Shown one piece after another: positions 1 to 7,057 of a stretch of 46,009 bases of DNA (its first letter is position 1; each line of letters opens with the position of its first letter). Location of the stretch: NCBI GenBank assembly GCA_011620375.1, contig WOZH01000005.1:1-46009 (forward strand), given 5' to 3'. The stretch comes from Acholeplasmataceae bacterium. GTDB taxonomy: Bacteria; Bacillota_I; Bacilli_A; Acholeplasmatales; Acholeplasmataceae. The notes beneath the pieces are model-generated. The model searched no databases. It was given only the letters and a program-made list of their open reading frames with translations, and had not been told where the DNA came from. The translations under genes and the position numbers were made by a program.

Positions 1-38
1 GTCAACTATGCTTAAGATTACATGATTTTTGAACATCT

Positions 39-87
39 AGTGACTCTTAATCAGTGGGTCTACGGTTCGATCCGGATAGGGGTACCA
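39..87 (+). pseudogene. 3' fragment of a tRNA-Lys(CTT), degenerate
   Basis: An anticodon loop CTCTTAA (44-50, anticodon CTT at 46-48) sits between TGA and TCA arms. It is followed by a variable region, a T-loop TTCGATC (66-72) and an encoded CCA (85-87). The T-stem strands (61-65 and 73-77) pair poorly, and no D-arm or acceptor 5' strand is found upstream. This is therefore the 3' half of a tRNA, not a working gene. Such 3' halves are typical of attachment-site duplications left by integrative elements, but no integrase is visible here. The identity as Lys follows from the CTT anticodon context. Confidence 0.55.
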
Positions 88-99
88 TTTGATTTTCAA

Positions 100-143
100 G
101 TAAGAATCCTTCCTTAATATTCTATCATAAGAAGGATTCTTAC
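100..143. repeat. Perfect 13-bp inverted repeat (stem-loop)
   Basis: GTAAGAATCCTTC at 100-112 is exactly complementary to 131-143, with an 18-base loop. It lies 12 bases after the CCA of the tRNA fragment. It may be a tRNA-operon terminator carried along with the fragment, although no T-tract follows on the + strand. A recombination or protein-binding site is the alternative. Confidence 0.55.
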
Positions 144-403
144 GCTTTGTGTCTACTAAACTATACTAACACCAATATATATAATCTTGACTTTTTGTGA
201 GTAAATTAACTGATGGATTTTATAACTAATAGGCTTGATGCTATGACACTGAAGTTCTTTTTTAATGAATCTGCGGACTAATCTCCTTTGAACAAATATT
301 AACCAATAATGAAAATGATATTTGATTCTTCTTTATCTTTTTAGAGATTCACAGAAAAAATTATGTAATATCTGTGTTTCAAACATATATTAATCCTTAA
401 ATT
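144..403. other. Non-coding stretch before the kinase/phosphatase cassette
   Basis: About 260 AT-rich bases with no credible ORF, tRNA or IS end. The promoter of the downstream six-gene cassette should lie here, but no -35/-10 pair with good spacing can be singled out by eye. Confidence 0.4.
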
Positions 404-1144
404 GTGTTAGAATATGAACAAAGAATAGTATTTTTAAATCTAGACGATAAGGATGTATACAATCGTATGGAACTTCAAACAGTTAATCAATGGATGACGA
501 ATGAACCTTTGAAAAAGAACTTTTTTCAAAGAGTGCAAACCATCAAACATTTTTTTTTAAAGGTTGATAAATATAAATACACTCATCCATCATTTGATCA
601 TTGGTTCCTTTTAAATGTGTTCAATGTCGTTATTGACAAAGATAAACAATTCTTCATCCAGATCGATCAAAGTATTCAAGCATCTACTGATTATCAAACT
701 GTTTTGAAATATATGGATTACATTCCAAAAAGTGAATTAGTTAAACTCAATTCATCAATTAAGAAGAAATCTAAAGTTAACTATCATAAAATAAATCCGG
801 AAAAATTATTGATGTTTAGTGTCGCTTTGTTCACATTTGAATTTTTATTTAAATGTCATCCTTTTCAAGGAACACTTTATTATGATAGATTTCTATTTCA
901 CCATGATTATTACATAAAATTCGTTTTAAAGCACCATCTCGGTTTTATTTTTAATGACGAAAATAACAAACCAATTCACTCATTCCACAAACGTGCACTT
1001 GAAGTTTGGAACGAACTAGATGATGATCATATTCAAGCATCCGATTTAAAAACATTTTTTATGAAAGCGTTCAATTTTGAATTCACTTCTTATGATGAAA
1101 TGAAATCCTTTTATCATAACATAAAGTTAGGTGATAAACGGTGA
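404..1144 (+). CDS. Unknown protein, first gene of the kinase/PP2C/vWA cassette
   Basis: A 246-residue protein with no signal peptide or clear membrane helix. It is rich in aromatic, Lys and Asp residues and looks mostly helical. I recognise no family motif. The reading frame opens with GTG at 404; no convincing Shine-Dalgarno sequence precedes it, and the first internal ATG (467) has none either, so the start is uncertain. The stop overlaps the GTG of the kinase gene by 4 bases (GTGA), which implies translational coupling and a role in the same pathway, perhaps as a sensor, substrate or effector. Function is unassigned. Confidence 0.6.
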   Translation: MLEYEQRIVFLNLDDKDVYNRMELQTVNQWMTNEPLKKNFFQRVQTIKHFFLKVDKYKYTHPSFDHWFLLNVFNVVIDKDKQFFIQIDQSIQASTDYQTVLKYMDYIPKSELVKLNSSIKKKSKVNYHKINPEKLLMFSVALFTFEFLFKCHPFQGTLYYDRFLFHHDYYIKFVLKHHLGFIFNDENNKPIHSFHKRALEVWNELDDDHIQASDLKTFFMKAFNFEFTSYDEMKSFYHNIKLGDKR

Positions 1145-2523
1145 ATCATTTCGTAGAAATGGAAAATGGCACCAAATGTGAAATACTTGGAATTATCGGT
1201 GAAGGTGGACAAGGTATTGTTTACAAAGTCAAATATATCCCTGATCATAAAGTCTATGCACTCAAAGTGTATAAACCTGGTGCAGTTTCCAGAAAGTTTT
1301 TCAAAAATTTAAGCAATAACATTGTTAAAGGATCTCCTAATGATTCATTTATTTGGCCGAAAATGGTCACAAAACCATTTGGATCCAAGATGAATCGAGT
1401 CGGTTATCTGATGAATTTAAAAGGATCATCATATACTTCAATGGCAAAACTCATCAAAGGCAAGTCAGTTCCTAAATCTACAATGGTTCAACTCAAGATG
1501 TTATTAGAACTTATTCGCGCCTTTGAATCACTACACGCCAAGGGTTATAGTTACCAGGATTTGAATGATGGTGGCATTGTATTCGATGTTGAAAAAGGGA
1601 AAGTCCAAATCCTTGATAATGATAATGTAGCGCCATATGGTGAGAATTTAGGTATTAAAGGAAAATTTAAATACATGGCTCCAGAGGTTGCTATCAGCAT
1701 GTTCATGCCCGATAAATATTCTGATTATTTCTCTTTAGCGGTTTTAATATTCATGGTTTTATTGCATGGTGATCCATTGGAAGGTACGAGAAAGACTAAA
1801 TTAGTCAGTCTAACGTTAGAAGAAAAAGAGAAAATATACGGTACAGAGCCAATATTCATCTTTCATCCAAATAATACAAGCAATCCCCCAGATCCAGTGA
1901 TTCACAGTTCAGTAATCGAAGCTTGGGACCGATTACCAAATTTCATCCAAGAATTATTTATAAAAACATTTACCCACGGCATGCCAGCAAAAAATATGAC
2001 TAGAGAACAACTACAGAGAGACCGTCAACTGCGAGCAACCGATACTGATTGGATCAAAGCGATGAACAGATGGATGGATTCACTCGTGACATGTCCTCAC
2101 TGCGGTGTTGGTACCTATTTATATCTCGATGAACATAAACATCCAAAACCACGTCAATGCACGAGTTGTGGTCATATGCTCAATACAAAATTGCCAACAT
2201 TAACGGTCTCCAAAGGTAATCGTGTAATTCATGATATCATTTTAGAAACCGGAAAAAAGCTTTATGATTACCAACTCTTAGATACTAATCACTTTAAAAT
2301 GCTCGCTGAAGTTATACCTTCAAAAAGAGTCAAAGATTATTATGCCATCAAAAATAAATCAACTGAGTCATGGAGTTTTTATGTAAATAGTGAAACAAAG
2401 ATATCTACCAAAGATACATTAATTCCTTGTATTGATGGTATTATTGTCAATTTAGGCAATCAAATAGAAGGCGAAATATATGCCTTTCACAAATATAAAG
2501 AAAGCGAGGAAACAAAAAAATGA
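1141..2523 (+). CDS. Atypical Ser/Thr protein kinase with C-terminal zinc ribbon
   Basis: A 460-residue cytoplasmic protein. The kinase domain spans roughly 12-310, with a glycine loop GEGGQGIVYKV (20-30), ATP-anchoring K42, a catalytic-loop YQDLND (138-143, in place of HRDxxxN), LDND at 158-161 where DFG is expected, and an APE motif at 180-182. A zinc ribbon follows: CPHC at 318-321 and CTSC at 340-343. Residues 355-455 form a β-rich tail, possibly FHA-like. Kinases of this type occur with TerY-like vWA proteins and PP2C phosphatases in the TerY-P triad described in the Ter literature. The GTG start is preceded by an AGGTGAT ribosome site, and the stop overlaps the next gene (ATGA). Kinase activity is plausible because Lys and the catalytic Asp remain; the substrate is unknown. 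Confidence 0.8.
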   Translation: MNHFVEMENGTKCEILGIIGEGGQGIVYKVKYIPDHKVYALKVYKPGAVSRKFFKNLSNNIVKGSPNDSFIWPKMVTKPFGSKMNRVGYLMNLKGSSYTSMAKLIKGKSVPKSTMVQLKMLLELIRAFESLHAKGYSYQDLNDGGIVFDVEKGKVQILDNDNVAPYGENLGIKGKFKYMAPEVAISMFMPDKYSDYFSLAVLIFMVLLHGDPLEGTRKTKLVSLTLEEKEKIYGTEPIFIFHPNNTSNPPDPVIHSSVIEAWDRLPNFIQELFIKTFTHGMPAKNMTREQLQRDRQLRATDTDWIKAMNRWMDSLVTCPHCGVGTYLYLDEHKHPKPRQCTSCGHMLNTKLPTLTVSKGNRVIHDIILETGKKLYDYQLLDTNHFKMLAEVIPSKRVKDYYAIKNKSTESWSFYVNSETKISTKDTLIPCIDGIIVNLGNQIEGEIYAFHKYKESEETKK

Positions 2524-3290
2524 GCGGAAAAATTGAAATGGTAGGAGAATTTGCTCAAAGCGAAATGGCGGTTATCGCAATCATCGACACCTCTGGTTCT
2601 ATGGGTGGAGAAAAAATTGGGCAAGTTAACGATGGGATGAGAAAAGCAGTTGAATACTTATGTGACTTCAATGATGAATCCATTGATGTTGCCGTTAAAG
2701 TGGGATGTTTGACCTTTTCATCAGGTGCTGAATGGCTCAACCCTAAAAAGCCTTTAGAAGATCCATTGAATTTCGTTTGGCATGATGTGAATGCCGGTGG
2801 TTATACAGATTTTGGTGCAGCGTGCAAAGAACTTGAAAAAGTGTTAACTGTCGAAGAAAAAGGGGGGTGGATGAAAAGTCGTGGCGGTATCGCTCCTGTA
2901 TTGATTCTCATGTCCGATGGTATTCCAACTGATGCATATGGCAAAGCCTTGAACAACTTGAAAAAACGTGGTTGGTTCAAGGGCGCACTTAAGACAGCAA
3001 TCGCTATCGGTCATGATGCGGATAAAGATATGCTAGAACAATTCACTGGCAATGTAGAAGCGATTTTTGATGTCACTGCTTTTCAAGATTTATCCAAAGT
3101 CATTCGTAAATTGGTCGTGACTGCATCGATGGTGCAAAGTCAAACGACATCAATGACTAATGCTGATGGTGAAAGTGACACTTCTAATCTTACATTTGAT
3201 CAAGTAGAAGCTCAAAAAGAACAAATTTCACAATTAAAAGAAAGCGTCGATGCCAGTATTAATGATGCTGATCTCGCTGATGATTTTTAA
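2520..3290 (+). CDS. vWA domain protein, TerY-like
   Basis: A 256-residue cytoplasmic protein made almost wholly of a von Willebrand factor A domain. The metal-ion site is complete: DTSGS at 23-27, T96 in GGYTDFG and D133 in MSDG. A Gln/Ser/Asp-rich tail after about 205 looks helical and acidic. In the TerY-P triad the vWA protein is thought to act as a metal-dependent scaffold between kinase and phosphatase; that role is inferred here from synteny. ATG at 2520 overlaps the kinase stop, with GAGGAAAC as ribosome site. Its stop overlaps the phosphatase start (TAATG). Confidence 0.85.
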   Translation: MSGKIEMVGEFAQSEMAVIAIIDTSGSMGGEKIGQVNDGMRKAVEYLCDFNDESIDVAVKVGCLTFSSGAEWLNPKKPLEDPLNFVWHDVNAGGYTDFGAACKELEKVLTVEEKGGWMKSRGGIAPVLILMSDGIPTDAYGKALNNLKKRGWFKGALKTAIAIGHDADKDMLEQFTGNVEAIFDVTAFQDLSKVIRKLVVTASMVQSQTTSMTNADGESDTSNLTFDQVEAQKEQISQLKESVDASINDADLADDF

Positions 3291-4165
3291 TGAATGCGAT
3301 TCATAAAACAATCATAGGACAAAGTCATATCCATCAAAATAAGCCTTCTCAAGATGCTTCTTTTTCGCGTTATGATGATCATTATGGCATCATTGCTGTC
3401 GCTGATGGTCATGGAAGTTCGCGTTACTTTAGAAGTGATAGGGGTTCCATTTTCGCTATTCAAGCGATTGAAAAGGTTTTTACATTCATTGCCGAAAAAT
3501 ATACGTATAATGATATTAAAAATAATTTAAATATGATAAACCACATAAAAAAAACTGTCCTGACATATTGGAGTGATTTTGTTGATCAAGATTTAAAAAT
3601 ACATGGAATCTCAGATGAAGCATGGACAAATTGTGTAAAAGCATCTTTTGCAAAAGAAGATTTAACGATTGAAGAACTTCATACTGAAATTTCAAAACTA
3701 AAAGCTAATCACGCCACCAATCCATACAAAACTTATGGTACAACTTGTTTAGCTGCTTTGATGACTGATGAATATTATATTTTGTTAAAAATAGGGGATG
3801 GTTTACTTTCGACATTTAACACCGATCATCAACATCATATATTTCAAGTTGAAGATGATGAAGGACCCCATGGTGGCACTGATTCTTTATGTACCTTTGA
3901 TGCCTATGATCACATGTACATTCAGGTTGAAAAAATGGACCAAGATTTAGGTGTTTTTATGTGCACAGATGGTGTATCTGAAGCGCTAAGTAAAAATGAA
4001 TACCTGTTTGCAAATATCAAAAATATCATCAATGCCTATCAAACATTTAGTGATCATGATATGGACGAGGCACTTCATGAATGGTTATTTGCTATTTCAC
4101 AAAATAGCCTAGCAAAGGATGATGCTTCATTGGCATTGTTATTAAGTGATTTAAATCAATTTTAA
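3290..4165 (+). CDS. PP2C-family protein phosphatase
   Basis: A 291-residue cytoplasmic phosphatase. The metal-binding residues of the PP2C fold are visible: QDA with D22, VADGHG with D39-G40, CTDG with D227-G228, and KDDAS with D277-D278 near the C-terminus. It should reverse phosphorylation by the kinase encoded two genes upstream; that pairing is inferred from the operon and from known TerY-P triads. There is no separate ribosome site, and the start overlaps the preceding stop by one base, so translation is probably coupled. An insert rich in His and Asp (roughly 170-205) is not part of the minimal PP2C core. Confidence 0.87.
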   Translation: MNAIHKTIIGQSHIHQNKPSQDASFSRYDDHYGIIAVADGHGSSRYFRSDRGSIFAIQAIEKVFTFIAEKYTYNDIKNNLNMINHIKKTVLTYWSDFVDQDLKIHGISDEAWTNCVKASFAKEDLTIEELHTEISKLKANHATNPYKTYGTTCLAALMTDEYYILLKIGDGLLSTFNTDHQHHIFQVEDDEGPHGGTDSLCTFDAYDHMYIQVEKMDQDLGVFMCTDGVSEALSKNEYLFANIKNIINAYQTFSDHDMDEALHEWLFAISQNSLAKDDASLALLLSDLNQF

Positions 4166-4174
4166 GGTGATATC

Positions 4175-4693
4175 ATGAAATACATTTATATTCTTATTGA
4201 TCAATCCGGCAGTATGAGACCTGATCAAATCGGTGTTTTTAATGATGTCATGCGACAGCTGATGAATGATTTATCAGAAGCTTATGAAAAGCAGGAACTC
4301 TACATCAATATCACCACCTTTTCTGATGATGTCAAATCCCTTTATGAAGAGAATTTCACCCATCAAGGCAAGCTCATTTGGATTGACTTGGATAAAAGCA
4401 GTTTCAGAGGTGCAACTAATTTAGGTAAAGTCTATGAACATGTTAGTTTGGAATTAAGCATCAATGGCACTAAAAACACTGCGATTGTGTTACTCACCGA
4501 TGGCCAACCAACCGATAATTTTATGCAGTCTTTTGCTAAAATCAAAAACTTGAAATATATAAAACGTTTTTTGTTTGTTACGGGTGAAAAATCAAAGGCG
4601 ATCATTGAAGCACATATAGATTTCAAACAAGAAAATAGATTTTCTGATCCTGTTATGTTGCTTGAGAAAATCAAAGGATTTATCTATGCCTAA
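4175..4693 (+). CDS. Second vWA protein, TerY-type, minimal domain
   Basis: A 172-residue protein that is a bare vWA domain: metal site DQSGS at 9-13, GATN threonine in the middle, and the canonical LLTDGQPTDN strand. It is closer in length and motifs to classical TerY than the first vWA protein of the cassette. Ribosome site AAGGTGAT lies 6 bases before ATG. Its last 8 bases overlap the next gene. Two different vWA proteins flanking one phosphatase suggest a heteromeric scaffold, which is inference. Confidence 0.85.
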   Translation: MKYIYILIDQSGSMRPDQIGVFNDVMRQLMNDLSEAYEKQELYINITTFSDDVKSLYEENFTHQGKLIWIDLDKSSFRGATNLGKVYEHVSLELSINGTKNTAIVLLTDGQPTDNFMQSFAKIKNLKYIKRFLFVTGEKSKAIIEAHIDFKQENRFSDPVMLLEKIKGFIYA

Positions 4694-6062
4694 AACAGCA
4701 CAAGAGATTGCTGTGATGTTACTTGAGGCAATCGCCTTAAAAACATCATACAAGCAAGCGGATCTCACCTACATCGATGATTATGCATTGTTACATAGAG
4801 ATACGTTTGAAAGCCTACTTGATGATTTATTTCAAGAAAGTGAATTGGCGATTACACGTGCCTTTTTGGAGTTGTATGATGAGGGGTTTAATTATCGAAA
4901 CTTCAAAGAGAACCAACACAAAATTTACGAATTTGACTTAACAGTTACGCAAGTGATGAAAAAAAATATCTTATCAGATGGGGCTATCCTTAATTTGTGC
5001 ATCAATTCATGGGCATATTTTTTTGATAACGAGATTAAAGAAAAAGATTTTGATTATAAAGCGCAAATGCAACTTGATGAAATGGTGAAAAATCAAAGAG
5101 CGCAACTCGTCGAAATCGACAGTAAAATACTGACCTGTCGTCATCACTTGGAAAAAGATGAGAAAAAATACAATTTAAAAGATTTGAGAGTCTACAAGAA
5201 ATCGATGGATAAATTTCCTAAGATTATTGAAAAAATCAAAAGTCAAGTATATCAAAACCAACTTGAGATTGCCCATTTGAATGGCTCTCAATTTATGAGT
5301 ATTAAAGAAAGGCATCACAGCATCTATAACGTTGAACTTGATCAATTGACAAATGATATTTTTGCTAAAAAAGAGATTGTTGATCATTATTATCAAACAA
5401 GAGTTAGACAACATCTTTTAACGCTTACCAAGAAAAGCTTTGTGTTTTTATTGAATCGTATCATGATGTTGTCATTGCTTTTCTCTTCCACATATCTCTT
5501 GCTTAATTACATGGGTCTTTTCATAACAACCATCAATATATCTGCAATGAATCAAGTTCATGTTATGCTATTAAACATAGAAAATCTGTTATTTGCAAAC
5601 ATCGGTGATTATTTGATTTATATGTTTTACATCCCTATCTTTTACTTTTTAATGATGCAAAAATCATTGTTGGTGCGTATACTATCATCTGTTTTCATGT
5701 TACTATTGGTCACACTTGACCTTTATGGTGCTGGTTTATTCTTTACAGACGTCTCCCCTTATAGTTTTCTATCATGGTTGTTTAATCTCTTTGCTGTAAT
5801 GAGCACCTTCACCGGATTGATTTTTACGATTTTCTTCATTTTGATTTCAATTTATCTTGTTATCCATCATCATCCGTTCTTGAATCTCGTCTTTAGAATA
5901 TGTCTTGTTTCATTTGCGACTTTGCTTTTGATGCTTACAGTATTTAGTACATCAATCATAGATTTATTTATTTACGTACTTATCATTTTGAGTTTATTGA
6001 CATTAATCGTTACTGGTCTTTTCCCCATTTTTAAATTAAAATCGCAAGCTAAACATGAATGA
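4686..6062 (+). CDS. Coiled-coil multispanning membrane protein of the cassette
   Basis: A 458-residue protein. The N-terminal ~120 residues are soluble and acidic. A coiled-coil segment rich in Lys, Glu and Gln follows (about 125-235), and the C-terminal half has about six or seven hydrophobic segments. I chose ATG at 4686 over the upstream in-frame TTG (4662) because AAAGGA sits at the right distance and the 8-base overlap with the vWA stop is typical of coupled genes. No family is recognised. As last gene of the cassette it could be the membrane-bound target or effector of the signalling module. Export of the soluble part is unlikely, as there is no signal peptide. Confidence 0.7.
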   Translation: MPKTAQEIAVMLLEAIALKTSYKQADLTYIDDYALLHRDTFESLLDDLFQESELAITRAFLELYDEGFNYRNFKENQHKIYEFDLTVTQVMKKNILSDGAILNLCINSWAYFFDNEIKEKDFDYKAQMQLDEMVKNQRAQLVEIDSKILTCRHHLEKDEKKYNLKDLRVYKKSMDKFPKIIEKIKSQVYQNQLEIAHLNGSQFMSIKERHHSIYNVELDQLTNDIFAKKEIVDHYYQTRVRQHLLTLTKKSFVFLLNRIMMLSLLFSSTYLLLNYMGLFITTINISAMNQVHVMLLNIENLLFANIGDYLIYMFYIPIFYFLMMQKSLLVRILSSVFMLLLVTLDLYGAGLFFTDVSPYSFLSWLFNLFAVMSTFTGLIFTIFFILISIYLVIHHHPFLNLVFRICLVSFATLLLMLTVFSTSIIDLFIYVLIILSLLTLIVTGLFPIFKLKSQAKHE

Positions 6063-6083
6063 GGCCCTATTCATCCTTTTTTG
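6055..6083 (+). terminator. Possible terminator of the kinase/vWA cassette
   Basis: ATGAAT (6055-6060) pairs with ATTCAT (6069-6074), with partial pairing inside, and CCTTTTTT follows. The stem starts within the last codon of the membrane-protein gene. It is weak by eye. Confidence 0.35.
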
Positions 6084-6208
6084 TTATATACTATAGTTAA
6101 TAGAAACCAGTGAATTCTAAAAATTGACCAATTAACGGATGGATAATCTTCGCTAACTTGCGCATCTACAAAAACAGTCTAAACCATGATGAATAATGAG
6201 GTAACTTT

Positions 6209-6853
6209 ATGAAAATATTTATTGCCGGTGACTCCACTGCAGCACCCAAACTGGATCATAAGAGACCTGAAACAGGATGGGGTGAATGTCTCCATGAATT
6301 TATCAGCCCTATTTATGAGATATTTAATCTAGCCGAAGACGGGCATAGTACAAAATCGTTTATCGATGAAGGTCGTCTAGATGTCATTGATCGCCAAATC
6401 AAAAAAGGTGATCTTTTACTCGTGCAATTTGGTCATAATGATGAAATAATAGGTGATCCAGAAAAATATACGACTTTATCCCAATATACAGCAAATCTCG
6501 ATCGCTTTGCACAAGTCGCGAAATCACACGATGCCATTCCTGTTTTTATCTCTTCAATCACAAGAAGAAAATTCATCAATCACGTACTAGACCCCGAAGC
6601 GATTAAAGATTATCCAAAAGCGATGAAAGCATATGCTGAAAACTATGGATTTCCTTTTATTGATATGTATAAAATCAGCCAAGAAATGCTTAGAAAATTA
6701 GGTGAAACTAATGCAATCAGGTTTTACAATCATCAAAAAGCAAATGAATCATCCAATTTTCCTGAAGGAATATCAGACGATACACACTTCTCCCCTTATG
6801 GCGCAAGACAGTTTGCTGCTGTGATTGCTGCTCATCTGTCACGTATCTTATAA
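6209..6853 (+). CDS. SGNH/GDSL acetylesterase, CE12 (rhamnogalacturonan acetylesterase-like)
   Basis: A 214-residue single-domain SGNH hydrolase. Block I is GDST with nucleophile S9, block III is FGHND, and block V is DDTH (190-193) with catalytic D190 and H193. The stretch STKSFIDEGR is typical of the rhamnogalacturonan acetylesterase group (YesT-like). There is no signal peptide, so it acts on imported, acetylated oligosaccharides. GAGGTAAC is the ribosome site. It stands alone on the + strand between the signalling cassette and the convergent glucan locus. The true substrate could be another acetylated glycan, since no pectin genes are near. Confidence 0.82.
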   Translation: MKIFIAGDSTAAPKLDHKRPETGWGECLHEFISPIYEIFNLAEDGHSTKSFIDEGRLDVIDRQIKKGDLLLVQFGHNDEIIGDPEKYTTLSQYTANLDRFAQVAKSHDAIPVFISSITRRKFINHVLDPEAIKDYPKAMKAYAENYGFPFIDMYKISQEMLRKLGETNAIRFYNHQKANESSNFPEGISDDTHFSPYGARQFAAVIAAHLSRIL

Positions 6854-6971
6854 AAAAAAGTCGACCCTGATAGCTGGGGGGGAATCGCTACCAAGGTCTA
6901 GCCAGTAGCTAAACGAATCATGACTAAGCGACAAAGGGCTAAGCCAATCCACTTCGAATAACATGCCTGAC
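6852..6971 (-). ncRNA. Predicted free-standing small RNA, family unknown
   Basis: The minus strand carries a strong promoter (-35 TTGAAC, 17-base spacer, -10 TATAAT, 6978-7006), so transcription should begin near 6971. About 110 bases later comes a 12-bp hairpin without mismatch apart from two G-T pairs (6863-6874 with 6887-6898), then eight T residues (6859-6852). The hairpin loop holds seven consecutive C residues in the RNA. A smaller UUAGC/GCUAG hairpin precedes it. No ORF of note exists. I could not match it to 6S, SRP, tmRNA or a riboswitch. The C-rich loop could pair with G-rich ribosome sites, as in some staphylococcal sRNAs; this is inference. Confidence 0.65.
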
Positions 6972-6977
6972 ACTATT

Positions 6978-7006
6978 ATTATACCGCTATTAATTTAGAA
7001 GTTCAA
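6978..7006 (-). promoter_or_regulatory. σA-type promoter of the predicted small RNA
   Basis: On the minus strand TTGAAC (7006-7001) and TATAAT (6983-6978) are separated by 17 bases. This is close to consensus. It lies downstream of the last gene of the glucan operon and fires away from it. Confidence 0.65.
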
Positions 7007-7027
7007 AGAATTTTGTAAAAAATATTT

Positions 7028-7051
7028 ACACAAGCGCTTGCATACTAGTGT
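7028..7051. promoter_or_regulatory. Palindrome CAAGCGCTTG: weak terminator or cre/LacI-type operator
   Basis: A 10-base palindrome (7031-7040) resembles LacI/CcpA-type operators. The wider segment can fold (ACACAAG with CTAGTGT, one mismatch), with T-rich runs on both sides, so it may end the glucan operon. It also lies 22 bases upstream of the -35 of the small RNA. Which role holds is undecided. Confidence 0.4.
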
Positions 7052-7057
7052 TTTTTT

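Noticed and set aside
1-87. Complete tRNA-Lys gene at the left edge
   Set aside because: No D-arm or acceptor 5' strand upstream of the anticodon, and the T-stem does not pair. Only a 3' fragment can be supported.
404-6062. Complete Ter (tellurite resistance) operon
   Set aside because: Only vWA, kinase and PP2C components are seen; no TerC, TerD/TerE, TerA or TerB protein is encoded in the window.
6852-6971. 6S, SRP, tmRNA or riboswitch
   Set aside because: None of the conserved core motifs I know is present, and the RNA lies downstream, not upstream, of the neighbouring operon with its own promoter and terminator.
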